Origin: Ariolimax columbianus
Lineage: Eukaryota; Mollusca; Gastropoda; Stylommatophora; Arionidae
NCBI GenBank assembly: GCA_036924085.1
Contig: JAVGWX010000001.1
Location: 8,670,681 to 8,734,680, forward strand
DNA: 64,000 nt
Direction of reading: 5' to 3'
A program made the position numbers and the translations under genes. The notes beneath the pieces are model-generated. The model was not told the DNA's origin, did not search any database, and saw nothing but the letters and a program-made list of their open reading frames with translations. Numbering within the stretch: the stretch's first letter is position 1; each line of letters begins with the position of its first letter. This document shows positions 1-11,602 of the stretch, one piece after another.

Positions 1-279
1 TGTTATCCATCCTATGCTTCTTAAATTATCTACGAATTTCACTTAATCTATACAAATCTTGTTTTAAAATTGATTCACTTTCTAAATTCGTGTTGACTTG
101 GTGCACTTTGCCAGTTGGCGATGAAGCTGATCTCTGGCGGTCTCCTCATACATGTCGTCGGAACTGCGCTGTAGAACAAAAGTATCTCGACACGGTTCGT
201 CGGTGTAATCAATTAGAAGTTTTACTGTACATCTCACTTTGTGATCAAGGGATCCGATCGACACATGGAACAAATTTGA

Positions 280-492
280 GTTCAGACGCTTCCATCGAAA
301 ACCTGACATGACCAGTTCAGACGCTTCCATCGAAAATCTGACATGAGCAATTCAGACGCTTCCATCGAAAACCTGACATGACCAGTTCAGACACTTCCAT
401 CGAAAACCTGACATGACTAGTTCAGACACTTCCATCGAATACCTGACATGACTAGTTCATACGCTTCCATCGAAAACCTGGCATGACTAGTT
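280..492. repeat. 35-bp minisatellite, about 6 copies
   Basis: A unit of about 35 bp containing ttccatcgaaaacctgacat recurs about six times with single-base changes (acgctt/acactt, gacca/gacta). No gene is seen on either side. Confidence 0.9.
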
Positions 493-561
493 ATCAAGTG
501 AATGCTATTTTAGATGTCCCCCTCACACCATTTACTAACGTTCAGACATGTGCTATTTAAA

Positions 562-566
<5 letters not shown>

Positions 567-625
<59 letters not shown>

Positions 626-779
626 GCTGTCTATCTCTCGCTCTCTCTCTCTCTGTCTGTCTCTCTCTATCTCTATGTCTGTCTCTCTCTCTCTCTGTCT
701 GTCTCTCTCTCTATCTCTCTGTCTGTCTCTCTCTCTCTCTCTCTGTCTGTCTCTCGCTCTCTCTCTCTCTGTCTGTCTC

Positions 780-820
<41 letters not shown>

Positions 821-822
821 GT
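567..822. repeat. TC/TCTG pyrimidine microsatellite
   Basis: Roughly 250 bp of (TC)n is interspersed with TCTG and TCTA. Long open frames through it in several phases (Ser-Leu or Arg-Glu dipeptides) are artefacts of the dinucleotide repeat. Confidence 0.95.
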
Positions 823-1462
823 CAACAGGCGCAAGAACTGAATCGGAAAAAAAGAAACATCATTCTTGTTCCAGTTTCTCACTACTTTAATTTACCCCCA
901 GTTTGTTTGTCATTCTCAATTAGTGCCATACAATGTCTTTGTTCCTCGTCTAGCCACAAGTATAGAAGAGATACCATTGGCCCCAATTGGTACAAATGAA
1001 ATTACCCTGGAGCATAGTGAATTAGCCTTCTATCGAGATATGCTCTAAATCTCTTTTACTCTTGGTTTTAATGCCCCCTTAGACGCCTCACTAAACAACA
1101 TGGCCGATAATCACGAGGTATTTCTGTCCTACCCCGTTGCCCAGTGAGCCACTCGAATCCCCATTATGCCTGAAACACTTGTCGATCTGACAAGTTCCTC
1201 TTACAGAAACCAATTCACTTACCAGTCTCTCTTGTTCCTCCTGTAAATCTACCAGTGACAGTTTCGTCAAATTATGTGTCGTCAGATCGATTGGTTTTCG
1301 TGCTGTTCAACCGTCACATAACTTGCCATCTCTGTGTTCCCCATCTCTTTAAGCTCTTCCTGTGATTCACCAGTTCGGATTCTATTTGGCGAGTTCCATG
1401 TTGCGTAAGGTAAGTGTTGTCCAGGCGCAGGCTACTACCGCAGTTCGATCCAGTGAACACGA
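823..1462. other. no feature recognised
   Basis: This is unique-looking sequence with no long frame, no transposon motif and no tandem structure that I can see. Confidence 0.5.
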
Positions 1463-1592
1463 GTCAGTTCGCTCTTTTTGTCAATCGTTCGTCTCTCGAG
1501 ACTAGCCTGTAGAGGCGGTGTTATCTCTGCGTCAGTTCGCTCTATTTGTCAATCCTTCGTCTTTCGAGACTAGCATGTGAAGGCTGTGTTAA
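1463..1592. repeat. 68-bp tandem duplication
   Basis: Two adjacent copies (from 1463 and from 1531) share gtcagttcgctct and the following ctcgagactagc-type segment with a few substitutions. The period is 68 bp. Confidence 0.8.
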
Positions 1593-1940
1593 TTCCAACA
1601 ATCTTCGTCTATATTTTAGTTTTTTACCCTTCACCTAGTGTTCAAACATAGGCTACTATGCATTGTTTAGGACATCATACGATCCATCTTTACACCTAGG
1701 CATTTGGGAGCCACAGCGTCTGTCCTTGCTAGTTGGTCTGTAGTTTTCGTATTGTGTCTGTGTTTCTGATGTGGAAAGCGGAATTTTGGGGTTTGATGAA
1801 TTTGAATTGAATTGATTTGTCTGGTAATATACGGCGAGGGCATCAAGCGAACGTGCCAGTAAGTGTTAAATCTCTTCAAAACCATTTCCTTGCACAGCGG
1901 CTACTGTGTCCTTGGCATAAATGAATATCGTCCCTTCTGT

Positions 1941-2480
1941 GTCTAAAGGCTGATCGTGGGTACATTGGTCTATAGGCTGGTCGTCGGTACATAGGTCTAA
2001 AGGCTGGTCGTCGGTACATAGGTCTATAGGCTGGTCGTCGGTACACATGTCTAAAGGCTGATCGTGGGTACATAGGCCTATAGGCTGGTCGTCGGTACAT
2101 AGGTCTAAAGGCTGGTCGTCGGTACGAATGTCTAAAGGCTGATCGTCGATACATAGGTCTATAGGCTGGTCGTCGGTACATAAGTCTAAACGCTGGTCGT
2201 CGGTACATAGGTCTATAGGCTGATCGTCGTTACATATGTCTAAAGGCTGGTCGTCGATACATAAGTCTATAGGCTGGTCGTCGGTCCATAGGTCTAAAGG
2301 CTGGTCGTCGGTACATAGGTCTATAGGCTGGTCGTCGGTACATAGGACTAAAGGCTGGTCGTCGGTACATAGGACTATAGGCTTGTTGTCGGTACATAGG
2401 TCTATAGGCTGATCGTCGGTACGAAGGTCTACAGGTTGGTCGTTGGTACGAATGTCTATAGGTTGGTCGTTGGTACATAT
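1941..2480. repeat. 27-bp minisatellite, 20 copies, frame-preserving
   Basis: A 27-bp unit of the type tctaaaggctggtcgtcggt recurs 20 times. The period is a multiple of three. The minus strand therefore reads an open nine-residue repeat (DDQPIDLCT/DDQPLDLCT) inside a frame of about 310 codons at 1866-2807. Units alternate between Ile and Leu versions over much of the array, suggesting a 54-bp higher-order unit. The minus-strand frame opens with TTG rather than ATG and I recognise no domain, so I do not call it a gene. Confidence 0.9.
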
Positions 2481-2543
2481 GTTGTGCGACGTAGGTGTTA
2501 AGACGTTTCCTTGTGCCATGGTGTTTATTTTGTGTGTGAGTGT

Positions 2544-2591
2544 GGGGGGGGGGGGGTTTCCCGTAATCAACTCTCCCCCCCCCCCCCCCCC
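2544..2591. repeat. G13-spacer-C17 homopolymer inverted pair
   Basis: Thirteen G at 2544-2556 face seventeen C at 2575-2591 across an 18-bp spacer. The single strand could fold into a G:C hairpin, and each strand has quadruplex potential. Homopolymer length may be unreliable in an assembly. Confidence 0.85.
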
Positions 2592-3309
2592 GGTGTTCTT
2601 AGCTCTAGCTCTAATGAGATATTGGACCATGAACTGAGCAAGAGACATTTGATGTGGATAGTGAGACGACATAGCGTATACCTCTGTCAGCAGTTGGCGG
2701 TGATCTATCGTGAGTTTTGTTGGATAAAAGTCACCATTGTTCTCTGATTGCGTTCTTACCAGTCCTCGATTTGTTGTGTCAGGTTGACCTGACCTTCCAG
2801 GTCTCAAAGCTTCTTGTCTGCTGAGGGCCGATACTGTTATTGATTATTTATTCTAAAACCCTTTACAGATGGCATTGTAACGACATCGGTCTGATAATGT
2901 TGGGTTTTGTTTGCGTATTCCTGATTCCTGATCACCACAACCACGTGGGATTTCCCCTAGATTTGAGGGATTTGCATAGATTCCATGCACGTGTACTTTA
3001 GCAAGTATTTATTTGATTTTAGTACAACGATTTTAATTTACTCGGTCCTCAAACTAATAGGGCCAGATGCTTTGCTGTTTTTCATTTGATGATCTGCATC
3101 ATTGAATTCCTCGATGGAGGAGTATATCACTCTCATTTTCAGAATTCCTCTGGATCTTGGTGTGCCTAGATTTTGTAAAATGGATTTTCAATTCAGCAGT
3201 AAATGCTTACCTATTTGGTTTAGAGTAGCCTGTAATTCGCTTGCTAGATTGCTGGCTAGATTATTATTTTGATTCTTAGTCAGTTTCCAAGCGTGTCTTA
3301 ACTTAACTT
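2592..3309. other. no feature recognised
   Basis: Apart from the 5' part of the open minus-strand frame that crosses the 27-bp repeat, I see no coding or transposon signal. Confidence 0.4.
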
Positions 3310-3560
3310 CTTTATACTGGTTTAGAAGACTATGCAGAGTCTGTATACAACCAGTTTCATTTACATCACCTTGCTCTAAAAGCTATGCGCATCTAATTTA
3401 TTCTTAAATGCCTTAACTGTCCCCGTCTCAACTATCTCCCGTGGCAATACATTCCAAGCATTCACTACTCTCTGACTAAAAATATATTTCCTAACATTTA
3501 ATCTGGACCTCTCTTTAGTTAATTTGTAGCTATGCTCTCTTTTTCTTGTAGGTGACTGTA
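3310..3560 (-). mobile_element. LINE ORF2 C-terminal remnant (CR1/L2-like)
   Basis: The minus strand reads a continuous peptide of about 65 residues. It contains HSYKLTKERSRLNVRKYIFS, then SQRVVNAWNVLP, then VKAFKNKLD. This is the conserved tail of CR1/L2-type LINE reverse transcriptases (basic stretch, F-F-x-x-RVV-x-x-WN-x-LP, FK-x-x-LD). Nothing recognisable precedes it, so only the 3' coding end is present. A related but more decayed piece lies at 16540-16870 and shares the WNA and aaactggttgtatac words. The clade is inferred from the motif only. Confidence 0.75.
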
Positions 3561-3839
3561 TTTTTAAAAAAAAACTTGTTATAGTCTAATGTATCCATTC
3601 GATTGTGTCGATTGCTTCTTTTCATGGTCAGGTCTTCCACAAGTTGGTTCCGTGTTTTCATGGTCAGGTCTTCCCGTAAGGTGGTGTCGTTTTTCTATTT
3701 ACGAATCTGAAAGAACGAATTTGAGGTCTACTGCAAACTCAGATGGTCTCCACAGAGAAGGGTCCCTTTCAAATATTGAGAGCGATTGGAGATAGTCTTC
3801 TGTGTAAATGGTAAATGACTGTTTGATTGCGCGTTCTTC

Positions 3840-4600
3840 AGGTTGGTGACATCTAGCCTTTTTCCAGTCATCTTTCTATGAGGATGCCTGGCACGTTCAA
3901 AACGGATTTTAATGTTTTAATTTCCAGCATTCGACACCGCGCATGGATTTTTTTCACTCGGAAATCTTGCTTGCCCTTCTTTCAAACAATGGCATAGTCA
4001 ATCAGGTGTGAAAGATTTGATCAAGAGTGCATATAGGTGGTCCTGTTGCGGTTAGGAAGTTGAACAATTGTGTTGGTAGCTAAGAGACCATGTTTCGTCC
4101 ACTTCTGGAGAAAAAGAGATCTCTTATTGTTGCAGTGAGCTGCGCCGAATTATCCAATGATGCCATTCCAGGAGATGTTATATGAGCCTATTCTTGCATT
4201 AAATTCACTAAGAATAATTCGCCTATTTGCGTTAGCACGTAGTTGTTCGTTAAACGTATTCTTTGTTATTTATAGTTTGGGTGTCCAAGCTAATGATTGT
4301 GGTATATTCCATAAAGCGGGGTGATCTTGTCTACCTTGAGTAGGTTTTTTGGGGGTCCCGATAATTTGCTGGAAATCGTTATTTAGGTAGCAATACCAGC
4401 CCCAGTATCTCATCCTTCAGTTGCTCTGCGGCTCCAGTTAAATGTCTAACACTTTCAGCAGATGTTTCCCTTTTCAGCAAATCATGTATTTCTGATGTCT
4501 ATATTGTATCGGGCCATATCTCTCCCATTCGGGATACTTAACCTTTCTGTGACTTTGGTGATTTAGGGCCAATGTCAATCAGAGTGCGCACATTGCAAAC
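3840..4600 (-). mobile_element. LINE endonuclease-domain pseudogene
   Basis: Read on the minus strand this is a decayed apurinic-type endonuclease of a non-LTR retrotransposon. In order it shows NVRTLID near 4590, ARYNIDI, EYTTIISLDTQ, FNARIGS with SWNGIIG, ATNTIVQLPNRNRTTYMHS, and SNLSHLIDYAIV. These correspond to the catalytic Asn region, the phosphodiesterase core with DFNAR, and the LIDY/IV segment. Frameshifts and several stop codons break it. The 5' edge merges into the 46-bp minisatellite at 4558-4888. No RT core follows it to the left. Confidence 0.75.
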
Positions 4601-4888
4601 AATGTGATTTAGGGTCAATGTCAATCAGAGTGCACACATTGCAAACAATGTGATTTAGGATCAATGTCAATCATAGTGCACACATTGCAAACAATGTGAT
4701 TTATGGCCAATGTCAATCAGAGTGCGCACATTGCAAACAATGGGATTTAGGGTCAATGTCAATCAGAGTCCCACATTGCAAACAATGTGATTTAGGGTCA
4801 ATGTCAATCAGAGTGCACATATTGCAAACAATGTGATTTAAGGCCAATGTCAATCCGAATGCGCACATTGCAAACAAGGTGATTTAGG
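4558..4888. repeat. 46-bp minisatellite derived from LINE endonuclease start
   Basis: About seven copies of a 46-bp unit contain caatgtcaatcagagtgcgc. On the minus strand the unit encodes CNVRTLIDIGPKS, which is the beginning of the endonuclease domain that continues into 3840-4600. The array is therefore a local expansion of LINE coding sequence. The 46-bp period shifts frame from copy to copy. Confidence 0.85.
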
Positions 4889-5303
4889 AGTGAAAATATG
4901 TCCTTTATATTTATTTTTTTTGGTATGTATCACCCGCTGAAGTACAGTACACTCCAGCCGCATTAAGCTGGGTAAGCAATTGTGGAGCAGCGCAGCTTCA
5001 GCACAAATGTTTGCCCTCTATTGGCATGCCGTGGAGCTGCAGTACCGAATCACACGATCAGTGGAAGGCGGCCGTTTGACCGGATCATAACTGTATGTCT
5101 CTGACTACGTCTGACAACGTACAAACGTCTAGGGCTACGTCGTTTTCCATGACCACAGATTAGGCAAGTACCTCTAGAACAGAGATTATTGAAACTGTGC
5201 GTCGCGGTCCTAGATTATGGGCGTCCCAATCCACGGCTACGGACGTCGAGATCCTCGGCTATAGGCGTCGCAATCCTTGGCTAAAGGCGTCGCATTCCTC
5301 GGC
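4889..5303. other. no feature recognised
   Basis: This is mixed-composition sequence between two tandem arrays. I see no frame, tRNA or transposon motif. Confidence 0.4.
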
Positions 5304-6850
5304 TATGGGAGCTGGACACGAGAGCTGAACACACTTGGGAGCTGGACACACACAGGAGCTGGACACACATGGCAGCTGAACACACATGGGAGCTGGACAC
5401 ACATGGGAGCTGGACACGAGAGCTGGGAGCTGGACACATATGGGAGCTGGACACACATGGGAGCTAAACACGAGAGCTGGGAGCTGGACACATATGAGAG
5501 CTGGACACACAAGGGAGCTGCACACGAGAGCTTGGAGCTGGACACACATGGGAGCTGGACACACATGGGAGCTGAACACGAGAGCTGGGAGCTGGACACA
5601 CATGGGAGCTGGACACGAGACCTGGACACGAGAGCTGGACACACATGGGAGCTGGACACACATGGGACCTGGACACAGATGGGAGATGGACACACATGGA
5701 AGCTGGACACGAGAGCTGGACACACATGCGAGCTGGACACGAGAGCTGGACACACATGGGAGCTGGACACACATGAGAGCTGGACACGAGAGCGGGACAC
5801 ACATGGGAACTGGACACACATGGGAACTAGACACACATGAGAGCTGGACACGAGAGCTGGACACACATGGGAGCTGGACACACCCACATGGGAGCTGAAC
5901 AAACATGAGAGCTGGACACGGGAGCTGGACACACATGAGAGCTGGACACACATGGGACCCGGACACACATGGGACCTGGAAACGAGAGCTGGACACACAT
6001 GGGACCTGGACACACATGAGAGCTGGTCACACATGGGACCTGGACACACATGAGAGCTGGACACACATGGGACCTGGACACATTTGGGACCTTGACATGA
6101 GAGCTGGACACACATGGGACCTGGACACACATGAGAGCTGGACACACATGGGACCTGGACACACATGAGAGTTGGACACACATGCGAGTTAGACACACAT
6201 GGGACCTGGACACGAGAGCTGGACACACATGGGACCTGGACACGAGAGCTGGACACACATGGGACCTGGACACACATAAGAGCTGGACACACATGAGAGC
6301 TGGACACGAGAGCTGGACACACATGGCACTTGGACACACATGAGAGCTGGGCACACATAAGAGCTGGGCACACATGGGACCTGGACACACATGAGAGCTG
6401 GACACGAGAGCTGAACACACATGGGAGCTGGACACACGTGGCAGCTGGGCACACATGGGAGCTGGTCACACGTGGGACCTGGACACACATGGGAGCTTGA
6501 CTTGAGAGCTAGACACACATGGGAGCTGGACACACATATGAGCTGGACACACATGGGAGCTGGACACGAGAGCTGTACACACTTGGGAGCTGGAGACACA
6601 TGGGAGCTGGACACACATATGAGCTGGACACACATGGGAGCTGGACACACATGGGAGCTGGACACACATGGGAGCTGGACACACATTGGAGCTGGACACA
6701 CATTGGAGCTGGACACGAGAGCTGTACACACTTGGGAGCTGGAGACACATGGGAGCTGGAAACACATATGAGCTGGACACACATGGGAGCTGGACACACA
6801 AGGGAGCTGGAAACACATGGGAGTTAGACACACATTGGATTTGGACACAT
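5304..6850. repeat. 17-bp minisatellite, about 1.55 kb
   Basis: The basic unit is gagctggacacacatgg (17 bp), interleaved with a 13-bp short form ending in acacga. Neither unit contains a stop on either strand, and 17 is not divisible by three. Long frames (up to about 395 codons) are therefore open in most phases on both strands. Those frames are a consequence of the repeat and are not listed as genes. Position-dependent variants (gacctgg in the middle third, cacatatg at the right) suggest blockwise expansion. Confidence 0.95.
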
Positions 6851-6905
6851 TTCAATATTTTATTGTTGTAACTCTCGCTGACTTTCAGGTGGGAATATCA
6901 TCAAA

Positions 6906-7717
6906 AGGATGTATGAACTCAGAAAGGAGTTTTATTGTTTTCTTGCCGAAAAATGACATTAAAGTTTCATAAAGTTCGTGGACAATGATTCTTTTCTGAA
7001 GCTAGCATATCTTTGTGATGTCTTCGAACAAATACATATTTTAAATGGCTCCCTTCAAGTTACCGAAACCCATATTCTGCAGCTATCAGATATAACTTCT
7101 GCCTTCAGAAAGATATTAAGGTTGTGGAAAGAAAAGCTAGACAAGAAAGACGCAAATGACTGCTTTCATTCTCTGCACACCTGTTTAGAAGACAATAACT
7201 TGGAAATGAATGAAGATTTGAAGGTTTTATTTGTTGACCACTTAACACATCTCACTTGTTTACTTTGGCAAGTACTTTTCACAAGAGACTGACAAACACA
7301 CCTGGATAAAAATTCCCGTCCGTACAGAACTCTCATCTACATTCACTACTAGTGAACAAGAGCAGGCAATTGGTATTTTATCGGACTCCACATTGACATC
7401 GATTTTCGACTATTCCTCACTACTATAATTGTTGAGCTGGGTAAACCAGGTATATACAGAAGTAGGCAGCAAGGCCCTACCAGTTTTGGTTTCCCTTGCA
7501 ACACACTACTTGTGTGAGAATGTTTTCTGCATTGGCCGCCATCAATACAGTTTACTTCTATACCCCCCACAATTTGTATCAGATGTAAAATATGTATATT
7601 CAGAAGTCATTCATATTTTTTTCTGGTTCAATTGCTTATATGTAGTTTAGAGAGGAGGCGTGGTGATTTATGTACAGGTCAGGGGATCCGCGGACCAAAA
7701 CAGAATGAAAACCTCTG
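6906..7717 (+). pseudogene. hAT transposase relic (ZBED5/FAM200-like)
   Basis: The plus strand reads, with at least four stops or frameshifts, RMYELRKEFYCFLAEK, then DNDSFLKLAYLCDVFEQIH with LNGSLQ, ILRLWKEKLDKKD, and then SKALPVLVSLATHYLCEN followed in another frame by FSALAAINTVY. These match the C-terminal half of hAT transposases of the ZBED5/FAM200 type, ending in the dimerisation segment (KALKVLLPFATTYLCE...FSAL). Near 7706-7717 the sequence tgaaaacctctg resembles a hAT terminal inverted repeat. The intact N-terminal half and the left terminus are absent, replaced by the 17-bp minisatellite. Confidence 0.7.
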
Positions 7718-7879
7718 CTCTAAAGACGATTTTTTGCCCAGGCTATTGTTGCGTTTGATGTGGCCAAAGTTGTTACGTTTCCCAGAGGTAATATTGTTCT
7801 ATAACCAGCTTCTTGTCATATTTCTTTCTCGTATTCATGGTATTTTTTTAGCAATTTCCTGTAGAATTGTACCTACATA

Positions 7880-8035
7880 CAAATGTGTGTATGCATGTGT
7901 GTAAGTGTGTATGTGTATTTGTATTTATTATTGTATGTATGTATGTTATATGCATGTATATTTGTATTTATTAATGTTTTATGTATGTGTGTGTATGTGT
8001 GAGTGTGTGTGTGTGGGTTATGGGTGCGTTTTAGA

Positions 8036-8067
<32 letters not shown>

Positions 8068-8945
8068 CTTGGAGGCGGACGGTGTGGGGAGTGGGGAGGG
8101 TGTGATGTATGTGTGTTAGAAAGGTGGGGGGGGGGTATTATGTGTGTGTGGGTGGGTAAGTGTGTGTTTAGAGGCGTGCGTGTGTGTGTGTGTGTGTGGG
8201 GTGGGGGTCGGGGTGGGTGTGTGTGTGTTGGAGGTGTATGTGTGTGTCTGTGTTTTGGTGTGTTATATGGTTGTTTTGTTGTGTGTGTATGTATGTATCC
8301 ATGTATATTTATATGTACTTACGTATTTGTGTATGTATATATGTTTATATGTATGATTGTAAATGTATTTATGTATGTGTGTATGTGCGTATGTATGTAT
8401 GTATGTATGTATGTATGTATGTATGTATGTGTATGTGTGTGTGGGTGAGTGTGTGTGTGTAGTGTGTGTGTGGTTGAGTGGGTGAGTGCGTGCGTGCGTG
8501 TTTGTCTGTTTGTATCTATGTCTGTGTCTGTGTGTTTCTGTGTGTGTGTTTGTGTCTGTGTGTATGTGTGTCTCTGTGTGTCTTAGTGTGTCTTTGTGTA
8601 TGTCTGTGTATGTCTGTGTGTGTCTGTGTGTGTCTGAGTCTGTATGTGTGTGTCTGTGTGTATGTGTGTGTATGTCTGTGTGTGTGTATATTTCTGTGTT
8701 TGTCTTTGCGATTGTGTATGTCTGTATGTGTGTGTATGTGTGTATGTATTTATGTGTGTATTTATGTATGTATGTATGTGTGTATGTGCGTGTGTGTATG
8801 CGTGCGTGTGTGTATGTGTGTATATGTATATGTGTGTGTATGTATATGCGTGTATGTATGTGTATGTATGTATGTGTATGTATGTATGTATTTATGTATG
8901 TATGTATGTATGCACATATGTGTGTATGCACGTATGTGTAAATGC

Positions 8946-9026
<81 letters not shown>

Positions 9027-9035
9027 CATATTTCT
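7880..9035. repeat. Compound simple-repeat tract (TG, TGTA, TC, TA)
   Basis: About 1.1 kb is dominated by TGTG, TATG and TCTG steps, then (TC)n at 8946-8979 and (TA)n to about 9020. Short CA runs follow near 9058. Open frames rich in Cys-Val or Thr-His across it are repeat artefacts. Confidence 0.95.
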
Positions 9036-9708
9036 TTTTTTACACTTTCACTTACACAAACACACACACACACTCAGACTTACACATATTTTTGTGAAGC
9101 CTCCTTCGCTTTATAGCCATTGTGTAGAAAGTTGTTAGATGTCCCTTTGCGTGTTATATTTGTGACATCATTTGTTAGGACTGGTTAAATATGTCGATAC
9201 AGTGAAATGACTAGATACTTTGTTATCATGGTACATACAACGGTCAGGAATAGAATTGATGAACAACAGTTAATACAGAAAGTTGGGGAGAGGTCACCTG
9301 TCGACATAAGTTATTGTGATGATGTGAACTTTTGTATCTAAATATTAAATCGCTGTCAGGTGTCTAAACACCACGTTTTGTCAGCTCACGTGTATATCCC
9401 ACTCACGTGTCTCAACACCCCATTTCGTCAGTTCACTTTGCTGTGTCCAATGAGAGAACACAGCTTCCTAAAGCGCAGTATTGACATCTATCTATTTAAG
9501 CACTAGACAACTAGCCAAATTGCTTGTATCGAATTTCTTCCACCAGGACTACAATGGCGATAGTAGTCCCAGAGGTGCAATAGTAGTCTCGCCCGGCAGA
9601 CGCTGACTGATTCAACAACCTTCTATCTCGTGATGCACATAACTACGCCAGTGGTTTTTTAATCAGAGTACAGTGTTCGGCGGGCTTTTATTTTTTTTTT
9701 TTTTTTTT
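9036..9708. other. no feature recognised
   Basis: Apparently single-copy sequence ends in a 20-odd-base T tract near 9688-9708. No frame or element is recognised. Confidence 0.4.
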
Positions 9709-10062
9709 GTGTTTGCCTCACTAGTTTCTACTGGCGGAGGCGCGCCTATTCCACCCCAGACCGTAGTCAATTTGGGCGATATTAAGACGCATAAACCAGT
9801 GCTTGGATGCGTGTGTGTATCTGTTTGTACCTAACCTGGTGTTTCCGTGATGTTCCTCCCTTTGTTCCTCGCTTCTAATTATCCTTTCGTTATGTGTTTG
9901 CCTCACTAGTTTCTACTGGCGGAGGCGCGCATATTCCGACCCAGACCGTAGTCAATTTGGGCGATATTAAGACGCACAAACCAGTGCTTGGATGCGTGTG
10001 TGTATCTGTTTGTACCTAGCCTGGTATTTCCGTGATGTTCCTCCCGTTGTTCCTCGCTTTTG
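9709..10062. repeat. 185-bp tandem duplication
   Basis: Two adjacent copies (from 9709 and from 9894) both run gtgtttgcctcactagtttc, then the aggcgcgc segment, then a cgtgatgttcctccc segment. They are over 90% identical by eye, so the duplication is fairly recent. Confidence 0.9.
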
Positions 10063-10129
10063 ATGTTCCTAGTTGTCCGCCGTAGGTATTTGCATAAATA
10101 TGCACAATAGTTTTCCTGGGACCATTTTT

Positions 10130-10560
10130 ATTTTCTGTCATACTTGATTTTTTTTTTTTTTTGTTTCCTGATTTCTTTCTTTTTTTTTCTTTGTCCCCTC
10201 TTTCCTTCCTTTTTTATTTTTTTTTTATTTTTTTTTTTCCTTCTATTTAAAAAAAAATATAAAGCCCCCTTATACATTTTATACACAATTGTGAAGATAG
10301 CAGTGTAGTGAGGTGTACATCGAGAATGAATGAGATGGAATGATTGGGAAATATAACAAACAATATACTTGATACATAAGGATTAAGAGTACAATATAAA
10401 TTAATTGAAAAGTGTCTTCCTTCTGTTGTGAGGCCCATCTGTGTTGACTTCCTCCAACTTGTAAGCGATTCACTGATTTGTTTGTCCCCTTGTAGATCCC
10501 TCATCTCACCTGTGCCCTCTAGCTCTCGCAGTCAATTATGTGTTGAATGTGTGGTAGGCT
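10130..10560 (-). mobile_element. possible LINE 3' untranslated end with A-rich tail
   Basis: Read on the minus strand this is non-coding sequence ending in a long A-rich run (T-rich on plus, 10150-10245). It lies downstream, in the same orientation, of the LINE coding region at 11603-13801. It could be that element's 3' end, separated from it by the insert at about 10750-11602. This is inference from position and tail only. Confidence 0.3.
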
Positions 10561-11189
10561 CAGGAACAGAAGAACAATAGAAAGGTAGATAATTGATTAA
10601 ATAATTATAGATACAAAAAGGTTGATGTAATAGTAGTATAATTATATTAAGTGTGGATATGTAGTGGTGAGGATGCCCGCAGAAGGGATATACATATATA
10701 AACCTATAAATACATACATAAGTGTAAATTAAAATGTCCACATATATATACTCATACGTACATATCTACACACCTACATATCTACACACCTACATATGTG
10801 CACATCTACATGTGTGCACACTGTAGCGTTCGTGATTTGTCACACCCACTTGCTACATAACCGATGGGCTAATTGTAGTGTGAGTCCGTTACATCATCAG
10901 TCGACGCATCCTCCCACTGAATCCACAAGCATCGACCACCGATCACCACGTGCAAGGCACAGGCGACACAGAAACTGTGGCCAAGCTAGAGCAATCCACC
11001 GAGTCTATCGCCACATGGGCACCTGTGTGTTAATTTACCCACTGGCAACAATAGGTCAAATTTAGTAGAATGTAACCACACGAAGCACCACATTTTTAAG
11101 TCGCGAGGTATACCACTGTCATTTTCAGATCCAACTCAGCACGTGGAAAATGGACCTCCTGCACCGCAGGAGAATAACCCCGTGTGCAG

Positions 11190-11520
11190 TCATCGCAGGA
11201 AAGACGAATCTTACGCATCGTCGGACTGCGCACCAAACAAAGTGTCAAGACCTGCTATGTCTCCAACAGCCCACCAAGAACGCTTAGAGATGGTCGCACA
11301 TGTCAGCAGGGCATTTCTGCTCGCTCCGGCACATGGCTAGAGGGTACACGTCTGTCCTACAGGGAGACCACTCTCTTCATGTATTGAGCAAAGAGATGAA
11401 TGGTATTGCCTTCCGTAAATCAGAGCCAGGAGCTGCCAATAATGCTGCCATAAAATGGGACATCCACCTCCGTGAGGCTTGTGCAAATTCATCAATTGCC
11501 CACAAAACTCACAACCCAGC
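11190..11520 (+). pseudogene. Merlin (IS1595/ISXO2-like) transposase fragment
   Basis: The plus strand reads LRIVGLRTKQSVKTCYVSN, then RDGRTCQQGISARSGTWLEG and TRLSYRETTLFMY. After a frame change it reads SEPGAANNAAIKWDIHLREA followed by CANSS. The order (Cys-containing segment, DG-R-x-C, S-x-R-x-GTW-x-EG, LLF-Y, then A-x-x-W-x-x-x-LREAC) is that of the zinc-ribbon and N-terminal part of Merlin transposases. The catalytic DDE portion is missing. The fragment stops at the A-rich tract at 11551. Clade assignment is by motif recollection and should be tested. Confidence 0.5.
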
Positions 11521-11550
11521 ATCAAGGTCTCTTTTGGGTCAACAACAACA

Positions 11551-11602
11551 AACAAAAAAAAAAAAAACAAAAAAAAAAAAAAACAAAAAAAAAAAAAAAA
11601 AA
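11551..11602. repeat. A-rich tract at element junction
   Basis: A run of A with single C interruptions marks the exact point where the LINE RNase H frame at 11603 loses homology. It could be an insertion tail or a slippage-prone junction. Confidence 0.85.

Noticed and set aside
280..492. CRISPR-like impression from regularly spaced repeats
   Set aside because: Units are contiguous tandem copies without unique spacers, and the genome is eukaryotic. The same applies to all other arrays here.
5259..6855. Very long open frames on both strands (up to about 395 codons)
   Set aside because: They are the six phases of a 17-bp stop-free repeat. Composition and period explain them completely.
7905..9138. 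Cys/Val- or Thr/His-rich frames up to about 220 codons
   Set aside because: They arise from TG/TA simple repeats and have no domain or start context.
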